From the NCBI GenBank assembly GCA_003142915.1, contig PLNZ01000065.1:1-9184 (forward strand): a stretch of 9,184 nt of DNA, given 5' to 3'. The notes beneath the pieces are model-generated. The model did not search any database and was not told the DNA's origin. It worked only from the letters and a program-made list of their open reading frames with translations. Positions 1-6,175 of the stretch are shown piece by piece. The stretch comes from Ignavibacteriales bacterium. Lineage in GTDB: Bacteria; Bacteroidota; Ignavibacteria; Ignavibacteriales; Ignavibacteriaceae. The translations under genes and the position numbers were made by a program. How positions within the stretch are numbered: the stretch's first letter is position 1; each line of letters begins with the position of its first letter.

Positions 1-49
1 GTTTAATTAACTGTTTAACACTTATACAAAAAATGGAGATATACGACCC

Positions 50-829
50 ATGAAACAATCTGTGTTTATCACTATCCTTACCGTATTAGCATTTGCAGTA
101 GCTTATGTAATTTATATGTACATTTTGGGTAACCCGGCAAACTTTGCAAACGGTGAGCTACGTACAGTACCAATACCAGGTAATATATTAGCTAATATAT
201 ATACCGGCGGTCCTCTTGTTGTTCTTTTAATTGCACTTTCAATAATGGACGTTGCAATTATTTTCGAAAGAATTTTCTCTCTTAAAAAAGCCGGCGGTAA
301 AAGGCCTGTTCCTGCTTTCTTCAAAGATATCGTTGTTCACCTTGATAATAGTGAATATGACGCAGCTATTGAACTTTGCGATAAACAAAGAGGTTCGGTT
401 GCAAATATTATTAAAGCGTCTCTTAGTAGGTACAAAGAACTAACTGCTAAGGGGAAAAATGTTGATGCAGAAAAACTGCTTTTGGAAGTACAAAGATCAG
501 TAGAAGAAGCTACAATGCTTGAAACCCCATTATTAGAAAAGAATTTAATTATGCTTTCAACAATCGCTTCAATTGCAACAATGGTTGGCCTTCTCGGTAC
601 AGTTCTTGGAATGATTAGAGCATTTACAGCGATGGCAAGAGCGGGAGCCCCGGACGCTATCTCTTTAGCTGTCGGTATTTCCGAAGCTCTTATTAATACC
701 GCAGGCGGGCTTATTTGCGCTATCATGGGTATAGTTGCTTATAACTTCTTTGTCAATAAAGTAGATAACTTTACATACTCTGTTGATGAAGCCAGCTATA
801 ATGTAATTCAAATTCTTAAATCGAAATAG
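50..829 (+). CDS. exbB: ExbB/TolQ/MotA-family proton channel protein
   Basis: Inner-membrane stator subunit of the TonB energy-transduction complex; with ExbD it converts the proton gradient into motion of TonB. The 259-aa protein has hydrophobic helices at about 4-27, 52-74, 163-190 and 205-235, with a cytoplasmic stretch at about 76-162. The signature GLLGTVLGM lies at 180-188 and SEALINTAGG at 211-220. By alignment from memory to E. coli ExbB, Glu212 matches the channel Glu176, Thr217 matches Thr181 and Thr184 matches Thr148, so the proton-path residues are kept. The first helix is extra relative to the three-helix E. coli protein and may be an uncleaved anchor or a signal sequence. The ATG is set by GGAGA at 35-39, 10 bases upstream. 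It is the first gene of an exbB-exbD-exbD-tonB operon. TolQ or MotA is less likely because tonB follows directly. Confidence 0.95.
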   Translation: MKQSVFITILTVLAFAVAYVIYMYILGNPANFANGELRTVPIPGNILANIYTGGPLVVLLIALSIMDVAIIFERIFSLKKAGGKRPVPAFFKDIVVHLDNSEYDAAIELCDKQRGSVANIIKASLSRYKELTAKGKNVDAEKLLLEVQRSVEEATMLETPLLEKNLIMLSTIASIATMVGLLGTVLGMIRAFTAMARAGAPDAISLAVGISEALINTAGGLICAIMGIVAYNFFVNKVDNFTYSVDEASYNVIQILKSK

Positions 830-841
830 TGAGGCTTACAA

Positions 842-1321
842 ATGCCAATAATTAAAAAGAGAAGACTGAGTGTAAGAATCGACATGACGCCCATGGTTGA
901 TGTGGCATTCTTGCTTCTCACGTTCTTTATGTTAACAACGTCATTCCAACCGCCCGAAGAGGTGAAAATTGAAGTTCCTTCTTCCCATTCGGCTTTTAAA
1001 CTTCCGGATTCAAATATTCTGATGCTTTATATTGATAAAACCGGACAAATTTTCATGGGTGTAGATCAACCTGCATTAATGGAGCGCTTATTTGGGCCGC
1101 AGGCAAGATTGAAAAAGGAAATTCAGGTTAAAGTGGAAAATTTAGCAGACCTGTTGGTACAAGCCCGAATTAGCAACCCCAGGCTCAGAACTGTAGTAAA
1201 GGGTGATGAGGATGCTGATTATGGAGTAATTGAAGATGTAATGAATATTCTTCAAAGGACCTTGATTACTAATTTTTCAATGGTAACTAATTCGATTCAA
1301 GATAAAAAACCACAACAATAG
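842..1321 (+). CDS. exbD: ExbD biopolymer transport protein, first copy
   Basis: ExbD-type subunit of the ExbB-ExbD-TonB motor, a single-pass inner-membrane protein with a periplasmic C-terminal domain. The 159-aa protein has a basic cytoplasmic start (KKRR), then a transmembrane helix at about 13-33 containing the family motif DMTPMVDVAFLLLTFFM. Asp20 corresponds to the essential proton-carrying Asp25 of E. coli ExbD. The remainder (about 40-150) is the periplasmic fold, including VVKGDEDADYG near 118-128, which resembles the segment before the last helix in other ExbD proteins. It starts 12 bases after exbB, with GAGG at 831-834 as ribosome binding site. A second, different exbD follows 14 bases downstream. 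The proline-rich FQPPEE after the helix distinguishes it from the second copy. Family assignment is secure; the division of labour between the copies is unknown. Confidence 0.95.
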   Translation: MPIIKKRRLSVRIDMTPMVDVAFLLLTFFMLTTSFQPPEEVKIEVPSSHSAFKLPDSNILMLYIDKTGQIFMGVDQPALMERLFGPQARLKKEIQVKVENLADLLVQARISNPRLRTVVKGDEDADYGVIEDVMNILQRTLITNFSMVTNSIQDKKPQQ

Positions 1322-1335
1322 AGAGGAATTAAAAA

Positions 1336-1836
1336 ATGGCCGGAGCTGATGTCGGCGGTGATAGCGGCGGAAGAGGAAAGCATAAAAAGAAACACGCCAA
1401 AAGAAGGATGAATATCAGAATTGACATGACCCCTATGGTGGATGTGGCGTTTCTTCTTCTTACTTTCTTTATGCTTACAACCGTTATGAGAAAACAACAG
1501 ACAATGGAAATCAACTTACCGCCAAACAATATTACAAAAGTTGATATCGCACAGTCTAATTTAATGACAATATTTGTCGATGATAATAATAATATATTTT
1601 ATAGTGAGGGTTCCGAAAAGACGACTACAAAAATTGATTTTTCGGCTTTACTAAACTTTTTTAAAAGCCATGCGCAGCAAAATTCCAAGCTTGTTATCTT
1701 ACTTAAATTCGACCGGAAAAGTAAGTATCACATGATGGTTGATGTTATCGACCAGCTTAACGTTGCTGAATTGAACCGGTTTTCAATTGCGCCTTTAACG
1801 GATGCTGACAAAACAGCACTCGCTAAGGCAATATAA
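1336..1836 (+). CDS. exbD: ExbD biopolymer transport protein, second copy
   Basis: Second ExbD paralogue of 166 aa, clearly homologous to the preceding gene through its membrane helix but diverged elsewhere. It starts with a Gly/Ser-rich and then Lys/His-rich cytoplasmic tail of about 25 residues. The helix (about 29-49) has the same DMTPMVDVAFLLLTFFMLTT core, with Asp36 as the predicted proton-carrying aspartate. The periplasmic part (about 55-166) includes LVILLKFDRKSKYHMMVDVID (about 129-149), the usual charged patch and helix of ExbD, and ends in LNRFSIAPL before a short tail. AGAGGAA at 1322-1328 sits 7 bases from the ATG. Tonb begins 13 bases after its stop. Tandem non-identical exbD genes are common in Bacteroidota-type TonB operons and could form a heterodimer within one ExbB pentamer; that last point is inference. 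Confidence 0.94.
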   Translation: MAGADVGGDSGGRGKHKKKHAKRRMNIRIDMTPMVDVAFLLLTFFMLTTVMRKQQTMEINLPPNNITKVDIAQSNLMTIFVDDNNNIFYSEGSEKTTTKIDFSALLNFFKSHAQQNSKLVILLKFDRKSKYHMMVDVIDQLNVAELNRFSIAPLTDADKTALAKAI

Positions 1837-1842
1837 GGAGGA
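1835..1842 (+). promoter_or_regulatory. Strong Shine-Dalgarno site deciding the tonB start
   Basis: AAGGAGGA is a near-perfect complement to the 16S rRNA 3' end and lies 7 bases before the ATG at 1850. It overlaps the stop codon of the second exbD. It decides between this start and the in-frame ATG at 1802, and it suggests translational coupling. Confidence 0.8.
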
Positions 1843-1849
1843 TTGCAAA

Positions 1850-2599
1850 ATGACTGAAAACACGTTAGTAGTAAACCAAGCCGCTGAATATGGCGCCTTC
1901 GAGCTTAAAAGGTTATATAACAGAAATTTTACCATTGGTATGACCATAGCGATACTAATTCATTTATTTTTAATCGGTACATATATTTTCATTCAGGCTA
2001 TTACTAAAGACGATGAAAATAACATTGCTACCGTTAGAATATTGAAATACAGCGAACTTGGACCGCCTCCATCATTAGATAATAATGCAGCGCAGCAGCT
2101 TGCTGTTTCTGCACCTACTATTGCGCCTACTGTCGGTATTCCTACCCCCGTACCGGATGCCGATGCTCCTAAAGAGCAGACCATCGCTACACAGCAGGAA
2201 ATGAATAAAGTTGCCGCCCCTATTGGTGAAGGTACCGGCAGTGGAGGTGTACAAATTACAAAGGACTTAAATGTAGAAGCCCCGAAAGAAGACGAAACAC
2301 CCGACATTAACGCATTTGTGGCAGTTGAAAAACAGCCGCAGGTTGTTGTCCAGGGTTCGCCGATTTACCCGGATTTAGCGAAAAGAGCGGGTGTTGAAGG
2401 AACTGTTTATGTTAAAATACTTGTAAACAAAGAAGGCAAGCCTACTAAAGCAGTAGTAATTAAAAGCGATTCTGAAGTTTTTAATCAGCCTTCAATTGAT
2501 GCGGCGTTGAAGTTTGTTTTCACACCTGCCATCCAGCACAAATCACCTGTTATGGTTTGGGTTGTTATTCCTTTTAAATTTAAACTTAATCAACAATAA
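1850..2599 (+). CDS. tonB: Energy transducer TonB
   Basis: TonB spans the periplasm from the inner membrane and contacts the TonB box of outer-membrane receptors, passing on energy from ExbB/ExbD. I take the start at 1850, giving 249 aa, because AAGGAGGA at 1835-1842 lies 7 bases upstream. An earlier in-frame ATG at 1802 would overlap exbD and has no such site. The cytoplasmic tail covers 1-27. The membrane helix (about 28-50) contains His38, probably equivalent to the functionally important His20 of E. coli TonB. A low-complexity linker rich in Pro, Ala and Thr runs from about 70 to 160; it is less strongly X-Pro repeated than in E. coli. The C-terminal TonB domain runs from about 163 to 247, with SPIYPDLAKRAGVEGTVYV and FTPAIQHKSPVMVWVVIPFKF recognisable. 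It closes the exbB-exbD-exbD-tonB run. Confidence 0.95.
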   Translation: MTENTLVVNQAAEYGAFELKRLYNRNFTIGMTIAILIHLFLIGTYIFIQAITKDDENNIATVRILKYSELGPPPSLDNNAAQQLAVSAPTIAPTVGIPTPVPDADAPKEQTIATQQEMNKVAAPIGEGTGSGGVQITKDLNVEAPKEDETPDINAFVAVEKQPQVVVQGSPIYPDLAKRAGVEGTVYVKILVNKEGKPTKAVVIKSDSEVFNQPSIDAALKFVFTPAIQHKSPVMVWVVIPFKFKLNQQ

Positions 2600-2638
2600 G
2601 ACAAAGTTGTAAATATTTAGAATAATATGTTTATAGAA

Positions 2639-2670
2639 TTGCCGCACTTATAATTTTTGTAGTGCGGCAA
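2639..2670 (+). terminator. Hairpin after tonB, possible terminator or attenuator
   Basis: TTGCCGCACT (2639-2648) pairs perfectly with AGTGCGGCAA (2661-2670), giving a 10-bp GC-rich stem with a 12-base AT-rich loop, 40 bases after the tonB stop. No clean T-run follows (the next bases are ATCTTGAT), so it is not a textbook intrinsic terminator. It could be a weak terminator, an mRNA-stabilising 3' structure or a processing site separating the tonB unit from the downstream genes. The rest of the 2600-2776 gap is AT-rich, and I see no convincing promoter or gene in it. Confidence 0.5.
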
Positions 2671-2776
2671 ATCTTGATATGTTAGTATCCGTGGAGAAAT
2701 AATAAAAATACTGTAACAAAATATTTAAAATAACCCCGACACTTGAGTAAATAATTAAAATTATAAGGATAAATTA

Positions 2777-2974
2777 ATGGACATTATGAAATATGTTGCA
2801 TACGTAGTTGCGTCATTATTCATAGTGCTGGGAATCGCAATTCTTTCCGGTTACTATATGAAAGAAGGCGTTCCGACTCAATTTAGAGTTATTGCGGGTA
2901 TGGTTTTAATTCTTTATGGAGCCTTTAGAATTATAATTACAATATTTAAGAAAAATACTACATCCGGGATATAA
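2777..2974 (+). CDS. Small two-helix membrane protein of unknown function
   Basis: A 65-aa protein I cannot name. It has two hydrophobic helices, at about 6-27 and 37-57, separated by a short hydrophilic turn (MKEGVPTQ), and ends in a Lys-containing polar tail. The second helix holds a Gly-rich pattern, GMVLILYGAFR at 41-51, with Arg37 and Arg51 flanking it. AAGGA at 2765-2769 lies 7 bases from the ATG; a second in-frame ATG at 2786 is less well placed. Its stop is followed after one base by the ATG of the PstS-like lipoprotein, so the two are almost certainly translationally coupled. From memory, similar small proteins with a YGxxR-type second helix occur beside PstS-like and TonB genes in Bacteroidota. 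A role in membrane assembly or anchoring of that module is inference. Confidence 0.8.
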   Translation: MDIMKYVAYVVASLFIVLGIAILSGYYMKEGVPTQFRVIAGMVLILYGAFRIIITIFKKNTTSGI

Positions 2975-2975
2975 A

Positions 2976-3851
2976 ATGAACCGTCTGCTGGGAATTATTA
3001 TAATAACAACGGTAATATTTTACGGCTGCAACCAAGGTCAGGTTACGCCCACAGTAGGCAATGTAACTGTAGAAGTAGATGAGGCTGTTTTTCCCATTAT
3101 CAAAAATGAAGTTATTGCTTTTGATTCGCTTTACAAACAGGTTAAAATTGAACTGAAAGCGACTACTCCCATGGAAGGGATGGTAAATTTACTTAATAAT
3201 AAAAGTAAAATGTTTGTCAGCACACGTTATTTTAGCAAAAAGCAATCAGATTTCATAGACAGCCAGAAACTCGATGTGAATATTTTTAAATTTTGTTATA
3301 ATCCAGTTGCAATTATATGCTCCAAAAATAACAGTATTGACAAAATCCGGGTTGATGAAATTAAGGATGCATTGCTGGGCAAAGACCTGCATTATACTTT
3401 TGTATTACCCCAGAACTCATCAGCGACTTTTCAATATATTAAAGAAGATGTGCTTGATGGGCAGGATCCTAAAAATGCTGAATATACTTTAAACGATGAA
3501 GAAGTTGTTAAAAAAATAATAAAAAGCAGCAGCCTGATCGGCATAGTAAGTTTTAATACAATCCAAGACTCTTCAAAGATAAAATTCATCCAGGTTGGAC
3601 AATTACAAAAAACATTGGGTCAGGGTGAGAATAAAAACATAAACGTAGATTATGTTATTCCTCATCCCGGTTTTGTATTAAAAAACTATTATCCATTGAA
3701 GCAGATTGTTTATGTATATCTTTATGACGTTGGAATAGGGCCTGCTTCGGGATTTACTACCTTCTTAACAAGTTATGAAGGACAGAAAATAGCGCTTGGG
3801 GAAAACTTAGCGCCGGCTGCTGTTCCAGTTAAAATAAATGATTATCACTAA
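2976..3851 (+). CDS. PstS-like substrate-binding lipoprotein, diverged
   Basis: A 291-aa exported protein related to phosphate ABC-transporter substrate-binding proteins. Its N-terminus is a lipoprotein signal, with Cys18 in FYGC as likely lipidation site; the box is loose, with Phe at -3 and Tyr at -2. PstS-type landmarks follow in order: VTVEVDEAVFPIIKNEV (30-46), MFVSTRYFSK (79-88), QNSSATFQYI (146-155), GIVSFNT (189-195) and GFTTFLTSYEGQKI (259-272). The phosphate-ligand motif RxxxSGT of PstS is replaced near NSSAT, and the matching Arg is absent, so phosphate binding is doubtful. No pstC, pstA or pstB is nearby. It starts one base after the upstream stop with only a weak ribosome site, implying coupling, and a TPR gene follows after 14 bases. 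Fold assignment is fairly sure; ligand and function are unknown. Confidence 0.82.
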   Translation: MNRLLGIIIITTVIFYGCNQGQVTPTVGNVTVEVDEAVFPIIKNEVIAFDSLYKQVKIELKATTPMEGMVNLLNNKSKMFVSTRYFSKKQSDFIDSQKLDVNIFKFCYNPVAIICSKNNSIDKIRVDEIKDALLGKDLHYTFVLPQNSSATFQYIKEDVLDGQDPKNAEYTLNDEEVVKKIIKSSSLIGIVSFNTIQDSSKIKFIQVGQLQKTLGQGENKNINVDYVIPHPGFVLKNYYPLKQIVYVYLYDVGIGPASGFTTFLTSYEGQKIALGENLAPAAVPVKINDYH

Positions 3852-3865
3852 TTCGGGAATAAAAG

Positions 3866-5257
3866 ATGAAAGCTACCATATTTTTTATACTTCTTGTTCT
3901 GCTCACCGGGTTAAATTTTGCCCAGGACCAATATGAAATTGCTTCCGATGCAATTAAGAAAAATGATTTCAATACTGCGCTCCAAATTTCTCAGAGACTT
4001 TTAAGCCACGATTCTACCGACCAGGCAATTAAAATTCTTGTAGAACTGACCTCACATGATTCAACTGATAAAGGAGGTTATATCAGTTTGGGTGATGCAT
4101 ATTCCAAAATGAGCGTACTTGAACTTGCATTGGAAGATTACAGGCATGCAGAAAGAATCGATTCATTAGATATACAAATAAAGTTTAAAATAGCTGAAGC
4201 TTTATATAAGCAAAAAAGTTATACTGATGCAGCAAACAAATACCTGCAGGTAATTGCAATAGATTCAAACAATATTCAGGCTTATGATAAGCTTGGGGAA
4301 TTGCTTTATTATGCGGCGGAATATCCTAACGCAGCGTTTTATCTTACCAAATATTTAAAGTACGATCAAAAGAACAGTAAGGTATATTACTTCGCTGCCA
4401 ATTCGCTATTTAAAATGCAGAATTACGATGGCGCCTCTAACGTTGCGGAAGAAGGGCTTCAGAATTTTCCGCAAAATAACGATTTGAAAAGGCTGGATGC
4501 GCTTTCTCTTTCTAATTTAAAGAGAGCTGATGCTGCCGCAAAAATTGCCGGTTCAACTCCAGATTCACTTTTCACCGGTAGAGACGACTATATCATAGGA
4601 ATAAGTCTTTTAAATGCTGATAAGGATTCTATAGCGATTATATTTTTGAAAAGAGCAATGGATAAAGATACATCTCTTATAAACAATATAGCCGACCTTG
4701 TAGCTACATCATATTTCAGAACAGGGTCATACGATTCAGCCATTGTTTACTATAATAATAAAATCAAAGCCGATCCCGCTAATTTTAGCGCGAATATTAA
4801 TAAAGGAATTTGCCTGTTTCAGCTTAAAAATTACAACGAAGCGAGTACCACATTAGCAGAAGCAGTTCAATTGAAGCCGGATTATATACCTGCTGTTCTT
4901 TGGCTTGCAAGAGCTTACAGAAATATCAAGGATTCTTCCGATGAAGCAGCTGCTGCTTTTAGAAAAGTTATCACGCTTTCGAAAGGGACTGAAGACAGCC
5001 ATAAAGATGAGCTTTCAGAAGCTTACGGCTATTTTGCTATAACCGATTTATTGAAGAAACGATATGCCCCTGCTATTGAGAGCTTAAAGTCAGCATTAAC
5101 TTACAAGCCTGATGATTCAATGTATCATTTATGGCTTGCACAGGCTTATGTATTTACAAATAAAAATGAAGATGCAATAAGAGAATATAAAAAAGTTTTA
5201 TCTCTTGATCCTAAAAATGCAGACGCCAAAAAAGGCTTAAAACTTTTGACTAATTAA
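3866..5257 (+). CDS. Exported tetratricopeptide-repeat protein
   Basis: A 463-aa protein made almost wholly of TPR helix pairs, normally a protein-interaction scaffold. A Sec signal peptide occupies about 1-19 (hydrophobic ATIFFILLVLLTGLNFA, likely cut before Gln20), placing it in the periplasm. TPR-like units run at about 23-50, 70-103, 104-137, 138-171, 172-205, 240-270, 273-306, 307-340, 341-375, 385-418 and 419-452. The last is the most canonical (EDAIREYKKVLSLDPKNADA). The first unit looks irregular, and the motif SHDSTD occurs twice, at 47-52 and 63-68. It starts 14 bases after the PstS-like gene, with CGGGA at 3854-3858 as a weak ribosome site. Its position suggests that it binds a partner in the TonB-associated envelope module; this is inference. 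An internal perfect Shine-Dalgarno at 4071-4078 precedes an in-frame TTG. Confidence 0.88.
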   Translation: MKATIFFILLVLLTGLNFAQDQYEIASDAIKKNDFNTALQISQRLLSHDSTDQAIKILVELTSHDSTDKGGYISLGDAYSKMSVLELALEDYRHAERIDSLDIQIKFKIAEALYKQKSYTDAANKYLQVIAIDSNNIQAYDKLGELLYYAAEYPNAAFYLTKYLKYDQKNSKVYYFAANSLFKMQNYDGASNVAEEGLQNFPQNNDLKRLDALSLSNLKRADAAAKIAGSTPDSLFTGRDDYIIGISLLNADKDSIAIIFLKRAMDKDTSLINNIADLVATSYFRTGSYDSAIVYYNNKIKADPANFSANINKGICLFQLKNYNEASTTLAEAVQLKPDYIPAVLWLARAYRNIKDSSDEAAAAFRKVITLSKGTEDSHKDELSEAYGYFAITDLLKKRYAPAIESLKSALTYKPDDSMYHLWLAQAYVFTNKNEDAIREYKKVLSLDPKNADAKKGLKLLTN

Positions 5258-5271
5258 TTTGAGAAAACACT

Positions 5272-5415
5272 ATGATTAGAAATATAAACCTTAAACAATA
5301 TTTTACAGTTCCATGGGTAAAATTTCTTTTCTGGACAATATTAGTTACCACGACCATTGCTCTTATAGCAATGATTGCAAATTATTTAACAGTTGTAGTT
5401 TTTCACTTTAAATGA
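5272..5415 (+). CDS. 47-aa single-pass membrane protein, hypothetical
   Basis: A small open frame (ATG at 5272, TGA at 5413-5415) fills the gap between the TPR gene and pyrophosphatase. The 47-aa product has a basic, polar start (MIRNINLKQY), then one hydrophobic segment at about 18-43 with Thr and Ala residues typical of a membrane helix, and a His-Phe-Lys tail. It begins 15 bases after the TPR stop, with a weak GAG (5261-5263) about 8 bases upstream, and ends 30 bases before the pyrophosphatase start. Support is the clean position in the operon, the absence of any other use for the gap, and the coherent N-in helix design with positive charges before the helix. I do not recognise it. It could be a spurious frame, since no homologue can be checked here. 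Confidence 0.55.
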   Translation: MIRNINLKQYFTVPWVKFLFWTILVTTTIALIAMIANYLTVVVFHFK

Positions 5416-5434
5416 TGATTCGATATTTATTTAT

Positions 5435-5441
5435 GGAGAGG
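5435..5441 (+). promoter_or_regulatory. Shine-Dalgarno site for the TTG start of ppa
   Basis: GGAGAGG lies 4 bases before the TTG at 5446. An in-frame TAA at 5443-5445 directly precedes that TTG, so translation cannot begin further upstream in this frame. An ATG at 5433 is out of frame and stops after nine codons. The site therefore supports an unusual TTG initiation codon. Confidence 0.75.
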
Positions 5442-5445
5442 TTAA

Positions 5446-5991
5446 TTGTCTACGCAGAATAATCCGTGGCATTCGGTTAATGTTGGAGAGGATATACCTT
5501 CAATAGTGAATGCTATTATTGAGATTCCAAAGGACTCTAAAGCAAAATACAAATTGGATAAAACAAGCGGATTGTTAAAGCTGGACCGGGTGCTTTTTTC
5601 CGCTGTTCATTATCCGGCTAATTACGGTTTCATTCCGCAAACTTTTTGCGATGACGGCGATCCGCTGGATATTCTCGTTATTTGTTTCATCGATGTTGAG
5701 CCTTTGTGTATTGTGGAAACTAAAGTAATCGGTGTAATGAGGATGCTCGACGAAGATGAATATGACGATAAAATAATTGCAGTGGCAAATAATGATATAT
5801 CGGTTAATTATATCAACAATATTGAGGAATTGCCTCCCCATACTGTTGTTGAACTGAGAAGATTTTTCGAGGATTACAAAAAACTCGAGAATAAGAAAGT
5901 AATAGTCGACGGCTTTTTAGGAAAAGAACAGGCTTATAAAATTATTGAAGACAGTATCGCACTTTACGAAAAAACTGAATTTACTTATTAA
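5446..5991 (+). CDS. ppa: Inorganic pyrophosphatase, family I
   Basis: Cytoplasmic enzyme hydrolysing pyrophosphate to two phosphates with Mg2+, pulling biosynthetic reactions forward. At 181 aa it has the usual bacterial length (E. coli 176). The start is TTG; an in-frame TAA immediately precedes it and NPWHSVNVG at 6-14 is the expected N-terminus. Active-site residues by alignment from memory to E. coli: Glu26 (E20), Lys34 (K29), Arg48 (R43), Asp70, Asp72 and Asp75 in DDGDPLD (D65, D67, D70), Asp102, Asp107 and Lys109 (D97, D102, K104), and Tyr144-Lys145 (Y141-K142). The E31 position reads Lys36 in KYKLDK, an oddity. HYPANYGFIPQT and RRFFEDYKKLE resemble plant and Bacteroidota enzymes. It is the last gene before an intrinsic terminator and probably shares a transcript with the TPR gene. 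Confidence 0.96.
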   Translation: MSTQNNPWHSVNVGEDIPSIVNAIIEIPKDSKAKYKLDKTSGLLKLDRVLFSAVHYPANYGFIPQTFCDDGDPLDILVICFIDVEPLCIVETKVIGVMRMLDEDEYDDKIIAVANNDISVNYINNIEELPPHTVVELRRFFEDYKKLENKKVIVDGFLGKEQAYKIIEDSIALYEKTEFTY

Positions 5992-6013
5992 CTTTTAATT
6001 TTTTGCTTTCATC

Positions 6014-6060
6014 AATAGGATTTGAGACAAAATATTTACTCAAATTCTATTTTTATTTTA
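6014..6060 (+). terminator. Intrinsic terminator after pyrophosphatase
   Basis: AATAGGATTTGAG (6014-6026) pairs with CTCAAATTCTATT (6039-6051) as a 13-bp stem with one G-T wobble and a 12-base AT-rich loop. The run TTTTTATTTTA (6050-6060) follows immediately. It lies 22 bases after the ppa stop. The reverse orientation has no T-run, so it works for the + strand only. Confidence 0.8.
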
Positions 6061-6102
6061 AAGATCCTTAATTATTCTATAAACGTTTCGACCGGCAATA
6101 GA

Positions 6103-6170
6103 TGTTCAGATCAGGCATAGGGACAGGTCGCGACCTGTCCCTATGTGAACCTGTCACTACAATCTGAATA
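6103..6170. repeat. Perfect 30-bp palindrome inside longer inverted arms
   Basis: CATAGGGACAGGTCG (6116-6130) is followed without a spacer by its exact reverse complement (6131-6145), centred on TCGCGA. Outside it, CAGG (6112-6115) can pair with CCTG (6150-6153). TGTTCAGAT (6103-6111) can pair with ATCTGAATA (6162-6170) with one wobble. The whole 68-base unit could form one long, slightly bulged hairpin. It is far more GC-rich than its surroundings and sits between two convergent genes, next to the peptidase stop. This fits a REP-like dispersed element or a strong bidirectional 3' barrier; copy number cannot be judged from one window. Confidence 0.75.
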
Positions 6171-6175
6171 ATATT

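Noticed and set aside
337..726. 129-codon open frame on the - strand within exbB
   Set aside because: It lies wholly antisense to a well-supported exbB and has low-complexity hydrophobic composition typical of a shadow frame.
1802..1849. Upstream in-frame ATG that would extend TonB by 16 residues into the exbD end
   Set aside because: It has no ribosome site, while AAGGAGGA is ideally placed for the ATG at 1850.
1993..2307. 104-codon - strand frame within tonB
   Set aside because: It is antisense to the Pro/Ala/Thr linker of TonB, and its Gly/Ser/Ala-rich content is explained by that.
2976..5991. A phosphate-metabolism operon (PstS-like plus pyrophosphatase)
   Set aside because: It is tempting from the names, but the PstS-like protein lacks phosphate ligands, there is no pst transporter or phoU, and pyrophosphatase is a housekeeping gene that could simply be adjacent.
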